This document shows positions 22,481 through 33,600 of a DNA stretch of 64,000 nt, piece after piece; positions within the stretch are counted from its first letter, which is position 1; each line of letters starts with the position of its first letter. The position numbers and the translations under genes are program-made. The DNA is from Siphonodentalium dalli (Eukaryota; Mollusca; Scaphopoda; Gadilida; Siphonodentaliidae). Location of the stretch: contig CP136069.1 of the NCBI GenBank assembly GCA_032622095.1, positions 204,648,690 to 204,712,689 on the forward strand. The letters run 5' to 3'. The notes beneath the pieces were generated by a model. That model saw nothing but the letters and a program-made list of their open reading frames with translations, did not search any database and was not told the origin of the DNA.

Positions 22481-22751
22481 ACAATGAGGCATTAAATGCA
22501 TTACTGTTACTCGGTTCTTCGTTTTAAACAATCCGGTTAATCTGTAAATAACTCGCTCAAATTGCCACCTATTTCAAGGGACACGGATTACTTGAGCACG
22601 GATGCTCATGAATGCAAGATCCTTCAATAATGGGCACCATTCTGGTAGCAATTTTAAATAGAATTGCGCATCATGATGTCCCGGAGTAACATGATACAAT
22701 GAATATAATACTTTGGGTTGCGTGAGACATTAGATGGCGGCGATAAAAGTG

Positions 22752-23445
22752 AAACATGACAGATTTCACCATTTATTCTGACCACCGTATTGGCAGCCAT
22801 CTTGGGGTTAGTAAGCCATTTTGTAATCCAAAAACGACAATGAATTATCGTACACACCAAGCATCTCCGACACGCTACAATCTGTGCTTTGTTGCTTCCG
22901 AGAAGATGACAAAAATTGTTTTAGGTTTTTTTTGGAGAAAAATACCTAAATTTTACCACAATTTTGTGCCAGGAGGTGCATTGTGTATTATTTTCACTTT
23001 ATTGTTCGAGTTTGTAGATCGGGATATATACTTAAACTATAGTTTATCAGTTCATCAACGACCGCTTTGTTAGTTAAGCCATTTAATCAAGTAATTGTGC
23101 GTTCCTACATATTTCCCAATGTCCACCTATATTGCGGCTGCCATGCAAATTGGCAGCCATTTTGAGTTAGTATGTCATTTTTTAATCCAAGGCGGAATGA
23201 AATTGCCGTATACACCAATTATCTGGACTCTTACTAATTCTTTTTTTGCCTTCCAGAAAATAAAAAAAATGCGTTTTATATAATATTTTAGGAAAAATTC
23301 TAAAATTTATTAAAATTTCGGGTCTGGGGGTACTTTATGTATTGTTTGTACTTTAATGTTCGAGTTTGTAGACAGTAACTTATATATTATTACATTCTTT
23401 AGCAGACTTTCAACGGCCGTTGTGTTAATTAAGCCTATTGACATG
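22752..23445. repeat. Two diverged tandem copies of about 350 bp
   Basis: ATTGGCAGCCAT recurs at about 22789 and 23149. Matching order of later words (CCATTTTGTAATCCAA, TTCGAGTTTGTAGA, GTTAATTAAGCC) shows a direct duplication with much divergence. Non-coding. Confidence 0.75.
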
Positions 23446-24620
23446 TAACTGAGTTATGTGTGCTTTATACCACAGCATGGCGCATCTTAACTTTAGGGGG
23501 AGGGTTGATTTTCTGCCTCTGATAAAAAATACTACGGCCTGCGGCGATAACTTATATTTCAAATAAAAATTGTCAGATATATTATGGGCAAAATAAATTA
23601 TTTCTCTTCAGAATGTTGAGCTTACAATATATTTCACAGGATAAAGTGAGCACCAAATGTCACTGTCTCGATTGAGTTCAACCTCCTTTGTACCGCTTCC
23701 GGTTCCTATCAGAGAATTTTTTTATTACTAAAATGGTGGCCGTCTTTGATTTTCTCGCTTCGATCGGCAATCTTTTAATACAATGAGCTAATGTGTACAA
23801 GTTATCACTCACTGTGGCGAATTTATCTTGTTTACAATGTTATTCACTTATTAAAGTTGAGAAACTATTCTCTATGTTCCTAATTGCAAACACCCAGTAA
23901 AGCTATACAGAGCGACTTGACCGGTGAAAGCAGCAATCTGCGAAAGCGGTCATGTTGACCTAATGTACGCCGTGCAAACATTCAGAACTTGGTGATTCCG
24001 GGAAAAATGATTAATCAATTTTACACAATATAGTAGTTTCTCACAAACGTAAACCTACCTCGGATAGCGACCCGATGACTGATGGTGGCATCTAAGGAAC
24101 GAACTTAAATCCTTGAATTCCAAATCAAAGAAACTGAATCCTTTATTTGCTAAAAATCAAAACCAGCAGCAACACTGAACGAGAACCAGAACAAAGCGCC
24201 CAATAAGAAAAGCAGACGCCTGATCCGTTGTGCACGCGCGTAGTGTTTGACGTCGGAGCTTTCTACGTCATTTACGTCGGCATTACAACGTTGGGCCAAC
24301 GATATACCAACCTACATCCTCCAACGTATTGTATGACATATCGTTGCATATATTGCGTCAGTAATGATTGTACATATGTTTATACGGAACATAAAGTATC
24401 GGCATATCGTTGAGATGTAGCACATGTAAGATATATATGTAATTGGACTGCCATGAACTGTTATAGCGTTGGAACAACATTGGTCCAACATAATTTCAAC
24501 TGTTGAATGGGAGGACTACCTTAATTGTTGTCAACCAAGGGCCAATAACGTAAACCCAACCAATGTGATGTGCACATGCAGTAAATTCCATTGGCATGTT
24601 GGCGTTGTCCCAAAGTTGGG
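23446..24620. other. Non-coding spacer
   Basis: No supported gene. Repeated ACGTCGG/AACGTTGG words near 24240-24320 and 24460-24500 suggest a worn repeat. Confidence 0.45.
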
Positions 24621-24624
24621 CTGA

Positions 24625-24935
24625 ATAGGTCACTCTCGTCGGTTTTCTGTGACAAAGTTACCCAGGTTGGAGACAATTGGGATAAAGTCACCCAGGTTGG
24701 AGACAATTGTGTTAAAGTTACCCAGGTTAAGCAAATCTCACAATAAGAACTTGATTTAAAAGTGACTGAGGGAAATACTGTTCAGTTTTTGGCAAGTAAA
24801 AGCCCCTATTAAGCACACATTAAGACATAGTTTAGTACTGCATGTAGCTCATCATTTTGATCGCAAAAATGAATAATTTGTTGCTAAACATGAAATATTC
24901 TTAACCTGGGTAACTTTATCACAATTGTCTCGTGG
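24625..24935. mobile_element. Foldback-like element with tandem-repeat arm
   Basis: It starts GGCTGAATAGGTCACTC, like the element at 39963-40589. The left arm has three 31-33-bp repeats of AAAGTTACCCAGGTTGGAGA plus ACAATTG, and one copy returns inverted at 24902-24935. The outer right end is missing, so the element is truncated. Confidence 0.65.
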
Positions 24936-25062
24936 AATGCTACTTCCTCCGATGGGGATGATGGTGCTGAATTAGGGACCATGCGCAGATCCAACACGAA
25001 TGAACCACCTTCCGAACTGTCGTCGAGTCCTCAGGGAATAATCCGTATCATGCCTCACTATA

Positions 25063-25695
25063 GGCCTACCTAAGCCGGGCTGCATGTTCTGGTCCAAGTG
25101 TTATTTCTCTACATGATATACTCCAGCCGAAGAACAACGTGCACACAATTAAAGTTCTTCTAATAGACATAGATAGCCGTCGAATATTTAAAAGAATATG
25201 TGACCGATTTCTATAATAATTATGTTATAATGTGAACCGTAATAACACAACACCTTATAGAGTGACCTATTCTGATAGACCTATTTTTATTACAAACGAA
25301 GTTTGTTCTTTAGAACGAAAGTTTTCAGTGTTAAATCTGATTCTAATTTTCTTGCTAACACAATAAAAAGACATTGTTATGTTATGCATGATATACTCCA
25401 GTCCATTTACAATGTCAATCTAGCCTACTGGCGTACAAAATCGCGGATTTCACATCATTTAGAATTTTAATCCGGATCCGAATCCATATAAACATTTTTG
25501 ATACAACCCTAATTTTTTCTCTCAAATTTGTCCCACTTCGCAACGATTTTTTACGATATATCAGATAATATTGAGCTTAGGTTTTGGTGAGAAATTAATC
25601 TATAAGTCATATTCTCTTATTTTTCATATTATATACACACTTTTCTGGACACTTCATTTATTTATTTTTCTGAGGCAATGATAGAAATTACGTTT
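25063..25695. repeat. Dispersed repeat, uninterrupted copy (~630 bp)
   Basis: Its parts recur in the same order and orientation at 46873-46912, 50549-50564, 53896-54000 and 56173-56640. This copy therefore represents the unbroken form of a sequence that three insertions have split at 47-57 kb. It has no clear terminal repeats or coding content; what it is remains unknown. Confidence 0.75.
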
Positions 25696-25699
25696 CTCA

Positions 25700-27149
25700 G
25701 GTTCGTTGCATCAGAATTTACAGAAATCATATATCCGTATTTTCACAGACACAAGTGCATGTATAGCAAGAAAACCAGTCCCAAGGCCCAAGATATTCTG
25801 CCGTTATGGTTTAAACCAACCAACCAACGAGGCTATTCTGGGCAATCTCAAACTACTAGTACTTTGCCATCAAGAAAATTTTGTGCTGAAGTTTGTTAGA
25901 ATGTACCGCCGACCTCCGGCCACCCACACTGCCACAGTTAATAATAGAATTCTTCCCTGGCGAAGATCCCCTCTCCCCAGAAAATGCCTGATCGTCAATC
26001 GGTGCGAAGATTCCCCGGCGATGATCCCCCAGAAACAGTAGACCCGATGGCACTAGAAATGTATTTCATCATTTCTAGTGCCGCACGGCCTGCCATACCC
26101 TGTGTAGAACTATCTATTTCACAACATTTTTCAACTAAACAATGAATGCTGGCCTTATTATCTCACCATATATTTTCAGTCGGTACTCCCCGCTACAAGT
26201 TGACGCCAAAAGTTCCCTGTGTCGGTGTATCTAAATCCTTTAATCAGACCTTTCTAAACTGTCTAATGTTGGTGACCTGGATAAGTCGTCCATCTTCACG
26301 TTCTTGTTGACATTTTACACAAGACCACGTGCTCGGAAGAACTACTGGGTAATTTACTACGTAAATAATAAGGTACAAACTCGCAAAGTTCAAACATCGA
26401 AACTTATAAACCTCAATTACGTGACATCGTCAAATTTACCGTACACAGTTTTTATGAACCCTACACTATTCTAACGTTGTGTTCTTTTCTGTTTTGTTCA
26501 TGATATCACTTGTTTTTTTTATTGCCAGTGAGAATCACCCCACATTTTGGTTTAAGCCAATATTCAAAACCTTGTTTTTATTGGGAAGATAATCATATAT
26601 TACTGGTAAAATGTGTAGATAAAAGTTGTGTTGCGTTATGTGCGTTGTATGAATTTAGAGTTATTCCTACTGTATCTGGGATCTTCGCCAGTGTTATAAT
26701 TTACCGAGTACTGTTCGACTTAGTGTTGAAACGACTATTGAATTTCAAATGACAGACACGCTATTTCAAGGCTTGGGACAGGGTTGCCGATAATATGAAA
26801 ATAATGTTTTTTCCCTGATTTAAATGAATAAGTAAACCATATGAGGTGAGCAAGCCCTCATGAAGTGCTATATGACCATAGTAAGGGCCTAAATCTGTAC
26901 AAAAACACTTAAAAAAAATTATATAAAAAAAATACTAGAGTTCCGAGAAGGAGAAATAAATTCTTTGGATATAGGGATTCTGATATGTAATTAGGGATTA
27001 TCATTGTTTTATATATACTCACAGTTGAGTGTTGAGTACTCAGGCTAATTAAAACAGGTTATAATTAGCCCAATGCTCCTCTTGTGTTTGCTAGGTGTCA
27101 CACCAGATCATGCCAATCGTTTAGGGGTAGGTTAGATAGTACATGTAGT
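25700..27149. other. Non-coding spacer
   Basis: No supported gene. Near 26745-26785 is a lone end (AAATGACAGACACGCTATTTCAAGGCTTG) of the hairpin family seen complete at 34931-35183. Confidence 0.45.
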
Positions 27150-27350
27150 TACAATTATGCATTAGCGCAATTCATTGCGCTTTATTTATAAAGCGTAAAT
27201 GGCTAAATGCCCTATTTGTGATTAAGCACAATATGTGGTATTTGCGCTTTAGTGCAATTCATTGCACTTTAAGCACTATTACTTGCGCTTAAGCACAATC
27301 AATTGCGCTTAAGAGCACACAATTGCGCTTAAGTGTAATTCATTATTAAC
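27150..27350. repeat. Cluster of GCGCTTAAG-type palindromes
   Basis: The palindrome GCGCTTAAGCGC and near forms (TTGCGCTTAAGCACAATC, GCGCTTTAGTGCAATT) recur about seven times. The same words occur at 38905-39175, where they form paired hairpin ends. Confidence 0.75.
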
Positions 27351-27489
27351 TGTGAATTTGGCCTCCCATATGATTGTGAAAAATGTATATATAAGTAACA
27401 CCCCATGTAGCTTGGTCTTTGGTCTATGATTTCTCCGATGCCAAGTTCTAACTGTCAATTGGGGTCACCATATGGAAGTGAACAGCGAT

Positions 27490-27845
27490 GTGTTATTGGG
27501 CTAGCATCACTAAATTCACACTCTGGGTACCTCTTTCTGGTTAGGCCTCATCTTTTTTCGAAAGTTTCTTTATTATTAAATTTCTATAGAAACTTCTTCA
27601 CATAGATTCTATTTCTTTTTTAGTTTAGTTTCTCTATATCCCAAATTTGGCAGATGACACTGCATAATCAAGGTTCCCAATGGGTATACATCACAATATT
27701 CACCATTTGGGAACTTCACTTTGAGTTTATGTCCCATATCAGATGAGGCCATGCAGAGGGTGAATTTGGTGATGCTAGTCAGCTATATAGGCTACCATCA
27801 CTAAATTCACCCTCTGGGGACCTCATTCTGCAAATGACAGGCACA
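27490..27845. mobile_element. Hairpin mini-element, GAATTTAGTGATGCTAG family
   Basis: Both ends contain the word pair CTCTGGGGACCTC/CATCACTAAATTCACCCTC as small hairpins, with the middle TATAGAAACTT and GCATAATCAAGGTTCC between them. The same order of parts occurs at 33071-33277 plus 34662-34862, where a 1.4-kb insertion separates the halves. Confidence 0.65.
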
Positions 27846-28462
27846 CTAAACTTAGACTTGTACATAAAAGTAAAACATGTTTAGTTGAATGCATCTTTAA
27901 CCCATTCTTTACTAAGGCCTAACAAAAAAATACCTTTGTTTCCCCTAACAGAGCTGAAAAATATAGGTGCGGGCGAGCGGGAAATGTATATATTTTTTTT
28001 TGTGTGTGTGGAAATCTCCCAAAAGTTCTCACTTTCCCATGTATATACATGTCAGGTGTGATTTGAATGCTGTAGGCTTCATTATGATATTGGAAGGAGA
28101 TCAGCAAGACACAAGGCATAAAATAGAATAGCATAGTATTTATTTGTATTTAAAATCACAAAGTACAATAAAAAGAAAATATTCAATACCAATTCAATCA
28201 AAAATATCCTATACCAACAGATGCTACCATTTTCACTTTAAAAGTGTTTAAAATATCGCCAACAAAACACTCCTTTTCAACGTTAAATGTTAGAAACAGG
28301 GCCTATTATAAAGCGACGAACTGAGACAAACAGCGTCGGCAGCTATTTTCTTTTATTTTCGAAAAAAAAAAAAAAATTTGGTGCCGGAGGTTTTAATAGG
28401 TGCGGGCGGGTTAGGGGAAACAAAGTTATTTTTTTTTTAGGCCTAATTGCTATTGATGAGTA

Positions 28463-28655
28463 GAGTAATGCTCTAATAATCGACTCCTTAACCACAGCAG
28501 AATTATGGGTAACTTTTCAGGATTTAGTCGGAAATATGGCTTGCTGCCATTCATCGGAAAGCTCTCGGGGAATGGCAACATATTTCCGACTAAATCCTGA
28601 AAAGTTACCCATAATTCTGCTCTGGTTAATGAGTCGATTAATTAGAGCATTACTG
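28463..28655. mobile_element. Mariner-type mini-element (copy 2, 193 bp)
   Basis: TA-flanked. The two halves are almost fully complementary, so the element is one long hairpin. The outer end reads GAGTAATGCTC on the left (consensus CAGTAATGC) and GAGCATTACTG on the right. Confidence 0.85.
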
Positions 28656-28924
28656 TAGTTCCCTTAGGAAATGTTCAGATATTAAATAAGTTCAACTTAA
28701 TATCTGAACATATCCCACCAATTAATATAAATCCGTCTGCATTTATATTATCTGTTTGTCGGCTTTTTATATTTCCTGAACACCCACCAGATGAATAATA
28801 GACTACCCGGTACCATATACCAGCTGAATGGGAGAAGCCATTTAATCAAGAAAGTGTTATTAAAACTAATAGGGAGAAGTTGACTTCAAACTTGTCAATC
28901 GGAAACTTCTAGACTAGTGACTGC

Positions 28925-30445
28925 TGCTCAATTAGTCATAATCACATGTTTTCATGTAAAAAACACCAAGGATCTCCTAAACATACAAAGAGACACCGAG
29001 GATCTCCCAAATGTGCAAACAGTTACCCACCATATCAACATCTCATAAAAAAAATCTACTTTATATCAGTCGCATAATTATTTGATTTTCAAGTCAAATT
29101 TCAAATGAATAATTAGTTTTTCACTAGTGATGCGGACTGAATGCTTTGGTCCGGTCCGGACCGGATGTCACTGGACCGGATCGGACCGCTTTTTGCCGCC
29201 GGTCCGGTACTCTCCGGTCCGGTCCATTATTTTACTTCAGTTATAATAAACTATCGCGAATATTATTGCGTATTTGCCGTCATATCAATTAGCAACGATG
29301 TATTGACGCATTCAAGTGGTTAATATCTATTAAACGTTTGATGCCACGAAAACAATGTATAGATGTTTTGTTAGAATAAACCATATGTTAATATGTCAAT
29401 CATTCTGAAAACATTTTCAAATTTGTTACTGTAAACCAAATGTTAAAATGTTAAGCATTCTGAAAACATTTTCAAAATATAAAAATTGCTTGTTTCGTTC
29501 TAAATTGTTTTAAATAACTACTATCCTACACTGGCCAACACTACGTAGCACCCTATCAATGCGACAAACATGCAACTGAATGAGTATGGAACATTTGTCA
29601 TAAACAGTGTAACATGGCATCAACTAATCAATTTGGATGGATATCGAATCAAGTATTCTAATCTATTGTTTTTCACAGTTATACAATTATCGAAGAAACA
29701 TGCAAACCACATTACATAGTACATACACAAGACAGTCACATTAATCCAATAGTAGTTGTACTTAGGTATATGACTGTAATTGTCAGGACTATACAATCAT
29801 CCATCACAATCTCCAAGACTCCAATATCAATGTAGTAGTCATATTAGTACACATTTGTATAATTGTCATCAGTATAGTTATTTCGTTTAAATTTCAATTT
29901 AATGAAAATAAGTATGATACGAATCATGCATACGATCAGTTGAGTGCCATGTTAGATTGGTTATAACACATTCTGGCCCTAAATTTATATCTGTCCAATA
30001 CATTTAATTAGTGCATGTTCGCAATACTAGAAATACTATTATCGTGCATCGTTCCCAGTATACACCACCAGAGACAGACAATGATGCATACAATCGGCAA
30101 ACAATGTAAGTTTTAACATATATGGACTCATTGCAATGCACTGAACTCAGTAACCTTATAGTTTGTACTATACAGAGTAAAAACTTTGAGAAAACAGAGA
30201 ATTCATTAACATATAGCCTATTATAGGTGGACCGGACTGTTTTGGACCAGTCCAGGCATGTGTACCGGAATGGCCTGGACCGGACCGGACTGGACTGCCT
30301 TGGCAGTGGACCGGACCACACAAGGTGTTGAGTTTGACTGTTGCAGACTTTGAGATGGTGGGTGACATGTTGCACATTTGGGGGATTCTGGTGCTTTTTT
30401 GCAGGTTTGAGAGATCTGACAATATAATGCGACAATGACCAAATT
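28925..30445. mobile_element. Large foldback-like element (~1.5 kb)
   Basis: The left arm (about 28935-29050) has tandem ACACCAAGGATCTCC/GACACCGAGGATCTCCC units; the right arm (30340-30437) is its diverged reverse complement (GGGTGACATGTTGCACATTT, GCACCAGAATCC on the other strand). Inside the arms a second inverted pair of CCGGTCCGGTCC-rich blocks lies at 29140-29225 and 30228-30315. It is related to the element at 39963-40589. It ends about 10 bp before the triplicated acceptors of zinc-finger gene 2. Confidence 0.65.
29365..29485. repeat. Short direct duplication (~70 bp)
   Basis: Two copies of CATTCTGAAAACATTTTCAAA with shared flanks (ATGTTAATATGTCAATCATT and ATGTTAAAATGTTAAGCATT), lying inside the large foldback-like element. 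Confidence 0.8.
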
Positions 30446-30453
30446 TAAGTGAC

Positions 30454-30676
30454 TGCCAGTGATCTAATGTATCTATTTTTTCAGATTCGGAGCTATAACG
30501 TGAGCAATAGTAAATACCTGAACTAGACAGGCTAGTGATATAACGTTACCTATTTTATTTTTCAGATTTGGAGCTATAGTGTGAGCGATAGGAACTACCT
30601 CAAATAGACAGACTAGTGATTTAATGTTATCTATTTTATTTTTCAGATTTGGAGCGATAGTAACTACTAGTCATCC
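30454..30676 (+). promoter_or_regulatory. Triplicated splice-acceptor/leader unit (81 bp)
   Basis: Three tandem copies of a unit with a pyrimidine-rich CTATTTTATTTTTCAG acceptor followed by GATTTGGAGC(T/G)ATAG. The CAG triplets lie at 30482-30484, 30563-30565 and 30644-30646. They stand just upstream of the ATG of zinc-finger gene 2 and would give alternative 5' leaders. Use of the sites is inferred from sequence only. Confidence 0.6.
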
Positions 30677-33600
30677 ATGGATATCAGTATCAGCATCCCG
30701 ATTTTAGCATCACCAGAGGTGGACAAAACTATTACGGATCCGGCACATGATGGGGACATCCCGATGTTAGCATCACCAGAGGTGGACATAACTGTTATGG
30801 ATCTGGCACATGATGGGGACATCCCGATGTTAGCATCACCAGAGGTGGATAAAACTATTACGGATCCGGCACATGATGGGGACATCCCGATGTTAGCATC
30901 ACCAGAGGTGGACATAACTGTTATGGATCTGGCACATGATGGGGACAAACTATACAGATGTGGTGTGTGTACTTCCTCATTCAAAATCAGAAAGGATTTA
31001 CTTGCTCACATCAAATGTCATTCTGAAGGCAATCGTCCAGCTATTAATAGCACAGCTCCAGTATTACCCAGGGAAGACTTACTAGATGATGAAAATGTAA
31101 CTTGCTCTGAACTAACAGATCTCAGCTTGGAGGGAACTGGAGATTCTGTTACAGTTCACGGTGATAACAAATCACGAGCAGCTGGTCATTTCTGCTCCGT
31201 GTGTGGTGAAATATTCAAATCCAAAGATAAACTGAATCAACACAGACGTATTCATGAGAAAAATAAATGCAAAATTTGTTCCATTTCTTACGCGAGACCA
31301 GAGAGTCTGAAGTATCATATTGCATTGAAGCATTCTGGACAGACTAAAAAATTCAAGTGTGATAAGTGCCTGAAAACTTTCAAGTCCAAGCCAGCTTTGG
31401 TGAACCATAAGGCAATTCATTCAGCTGGTCCAGGACTGCTGGGTCCTATCTGTAACAAGTACTTTTTGACGCCATTAAGACTTATAAAACAAAAGAGGTG
31501 GGTGCATGATACGAATAGACCACTGTCTTGTGACGTCTGTGAAGAGAACTTTTCCCATCGCTATGATATGGTTGTTCATATGTCAAGACATTTTTCATTC
31601 CAGAAAGACCATGAAGTGAAATCAGTTGACTCCAAAACTGATGCTCAAATAATTTCTGTAAATAAGTATTTCAAATGTTCAAAATGCCTGATGGTTTTCC
31701 AGTCTATTCCTGTACTTAGAATACACCAAGCTTCTCATGATGCCGATGACGGCGAGCTCCTCGTCAAATGTGACATTTGTTCTAGACAATTCTCAAGTAT
31801 TGTTATGCTCTTACACCACAAAAAGACCCATACATATCAACATACCTCAAAGGGAACATACTCATGTGAACATTGCGATGGTCAGTTCAATAATATTGAG
31901 GGCCTGAGAAAGCACAAGACGATTCACAGTAAAGAAATCAAGAAACAAAAGGTAAAACAACAACAATCTGATATCCAAAAAAATACCACAAACCAATTTG
32001 TGGAGCGATCAGCACGTGATGTTCGTTCAGTAAACAGTTCTGCAAATGGCAGCACAAAAGACGGAATTGCCTCTGATTACGAGCAAGCTCATATTCGAGA
32101 GATGATACAAACTACTGAAGATGATAATTTACAAGAGCGTGGATCTGATATTCGACAAAATACTGCAAACCATTTGGTTGAAAGATCCGATATTTGTTAT
32201 GTAAAGGTTGATCATGTTGAGGAGTCAACTGTGAGTGAGATTCCTATTCATTCAGTTATCAATTCGGTAACTGGCAGCACAAGAGGACATTCATCTGATT
32301 TGAGAGTAAACTGTAATGTTTCAAACACAGAGCAGCTTGCAGATGAAGGCAGTCCCGGTTTAACACAAGAAAACAACCGGCAAAGTCGAGAAGCATTGGA
32401 CAGTGGCTTTAAGATAGAGGAGCACAGCAACAAAGAATCAAATGACGAAGAAAACAGGAATGAAGAATCTGATTCATATGACGGCCAATGCAAAACAACA
32501 TTTACTGAAGGTTCACAAGTACCTGAGCATAACGTCAGTGAATCAAATGATATTGTCAATATCACGAGCAGAAGTGGCAGATCTATACGAAAACCACAGA
32601 GGCTTGATGAGTCTATAAACAGCAGCATAAACGGACCTAAAAAGAGAACAAAGTTACTCGTTGATGATGCAGTTGAAGAATTAAATGATGAAACTCATAC
32701 CCCTCATAAACACATTAAGTCTAAAGTAAAACGGAAGTCACAAAGTGCAATGAATAAAAGTTCACAGTCGAGTAAGCCTACCACACCCATTGCTGCTGTC
32801 TCAGATGAAGAAGTAAATTCAGAAATTCTGAAATATCGTAAACGAAGAAGGACGAAAAAGGAACTAAAATTGCATATAAGGCGTATCAGAGCTTATCACT
32901 CTAACACAGTCGTTAGTTGTGAAACCTGTGGGAAAAAGTTTAAGGATTTGAAGTTTCTGCAGAATCACATGAAGGTAAGAATGGTAATGAAGGTTATAAT
33001 GGTAATGAAGGTAAGAATGGTCATTTCTGTTGTATATGTTTATAAGTCTGAATTTAGTGTGGCTGTAATTTGCAGAATGAGGTCCCCAGAGGGTGAATTT
33101 AGTGATGCTATCCCGCATAGCAAGCTAGCATCAGTAAATTTCCCCTCTGGAGACCTCATTCTGCTTAGGCCACATCTTCTCTGGAATTTTTTTTTATTAT
33201 CAGATTTCTATAGAAACTTAGATTCTATTTCTTTTTTACTTCAGTTTTTCTATATCTCTAAATTGGCAGACGACACATTGCCAGGCTTTTCGCCAGGTTT
33301 TGGGGAATGGGTCCTGTATCCGCCGAGGGGAAAATGTAGTCAATGTTTTCAACGTCGTGGAAACACTAGTGGACCTACTTTTGTTGTATCGACCAATAGA
33401 AGAATCAGAGAGTAGATTTGCTGATCGTTTTGCATCCATTTTCTACCCAAGTTACTATGCTATCAACCGCAATGACTTTAAAACCTAGAACATTTATTAG
33501 ATAAAAATTAATTGCCAGGTTATAGATCACCGGTGGTGATGGCCTTGCGTTGTTCCCAGTATACGGAAACGCGTCCATTGAAGTTTAACAACTAACTATT

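Noticed and set aside
24936-25062. Minus-strand coding-like stretch (DDSSEGGSFVLDLRMVPNS)
   Set aside because: It has weak donor choices and no partner exon, and sits between two repeats; chance is the simpler explanation.
32975-33415. C-terminal extension of zinc-finger gene 2 by read-through
   Set aside because: It translates mobile-element DNA, while a GTAAGA donor and a phase-matched acceptor at 37739 rebuild a complete finger.
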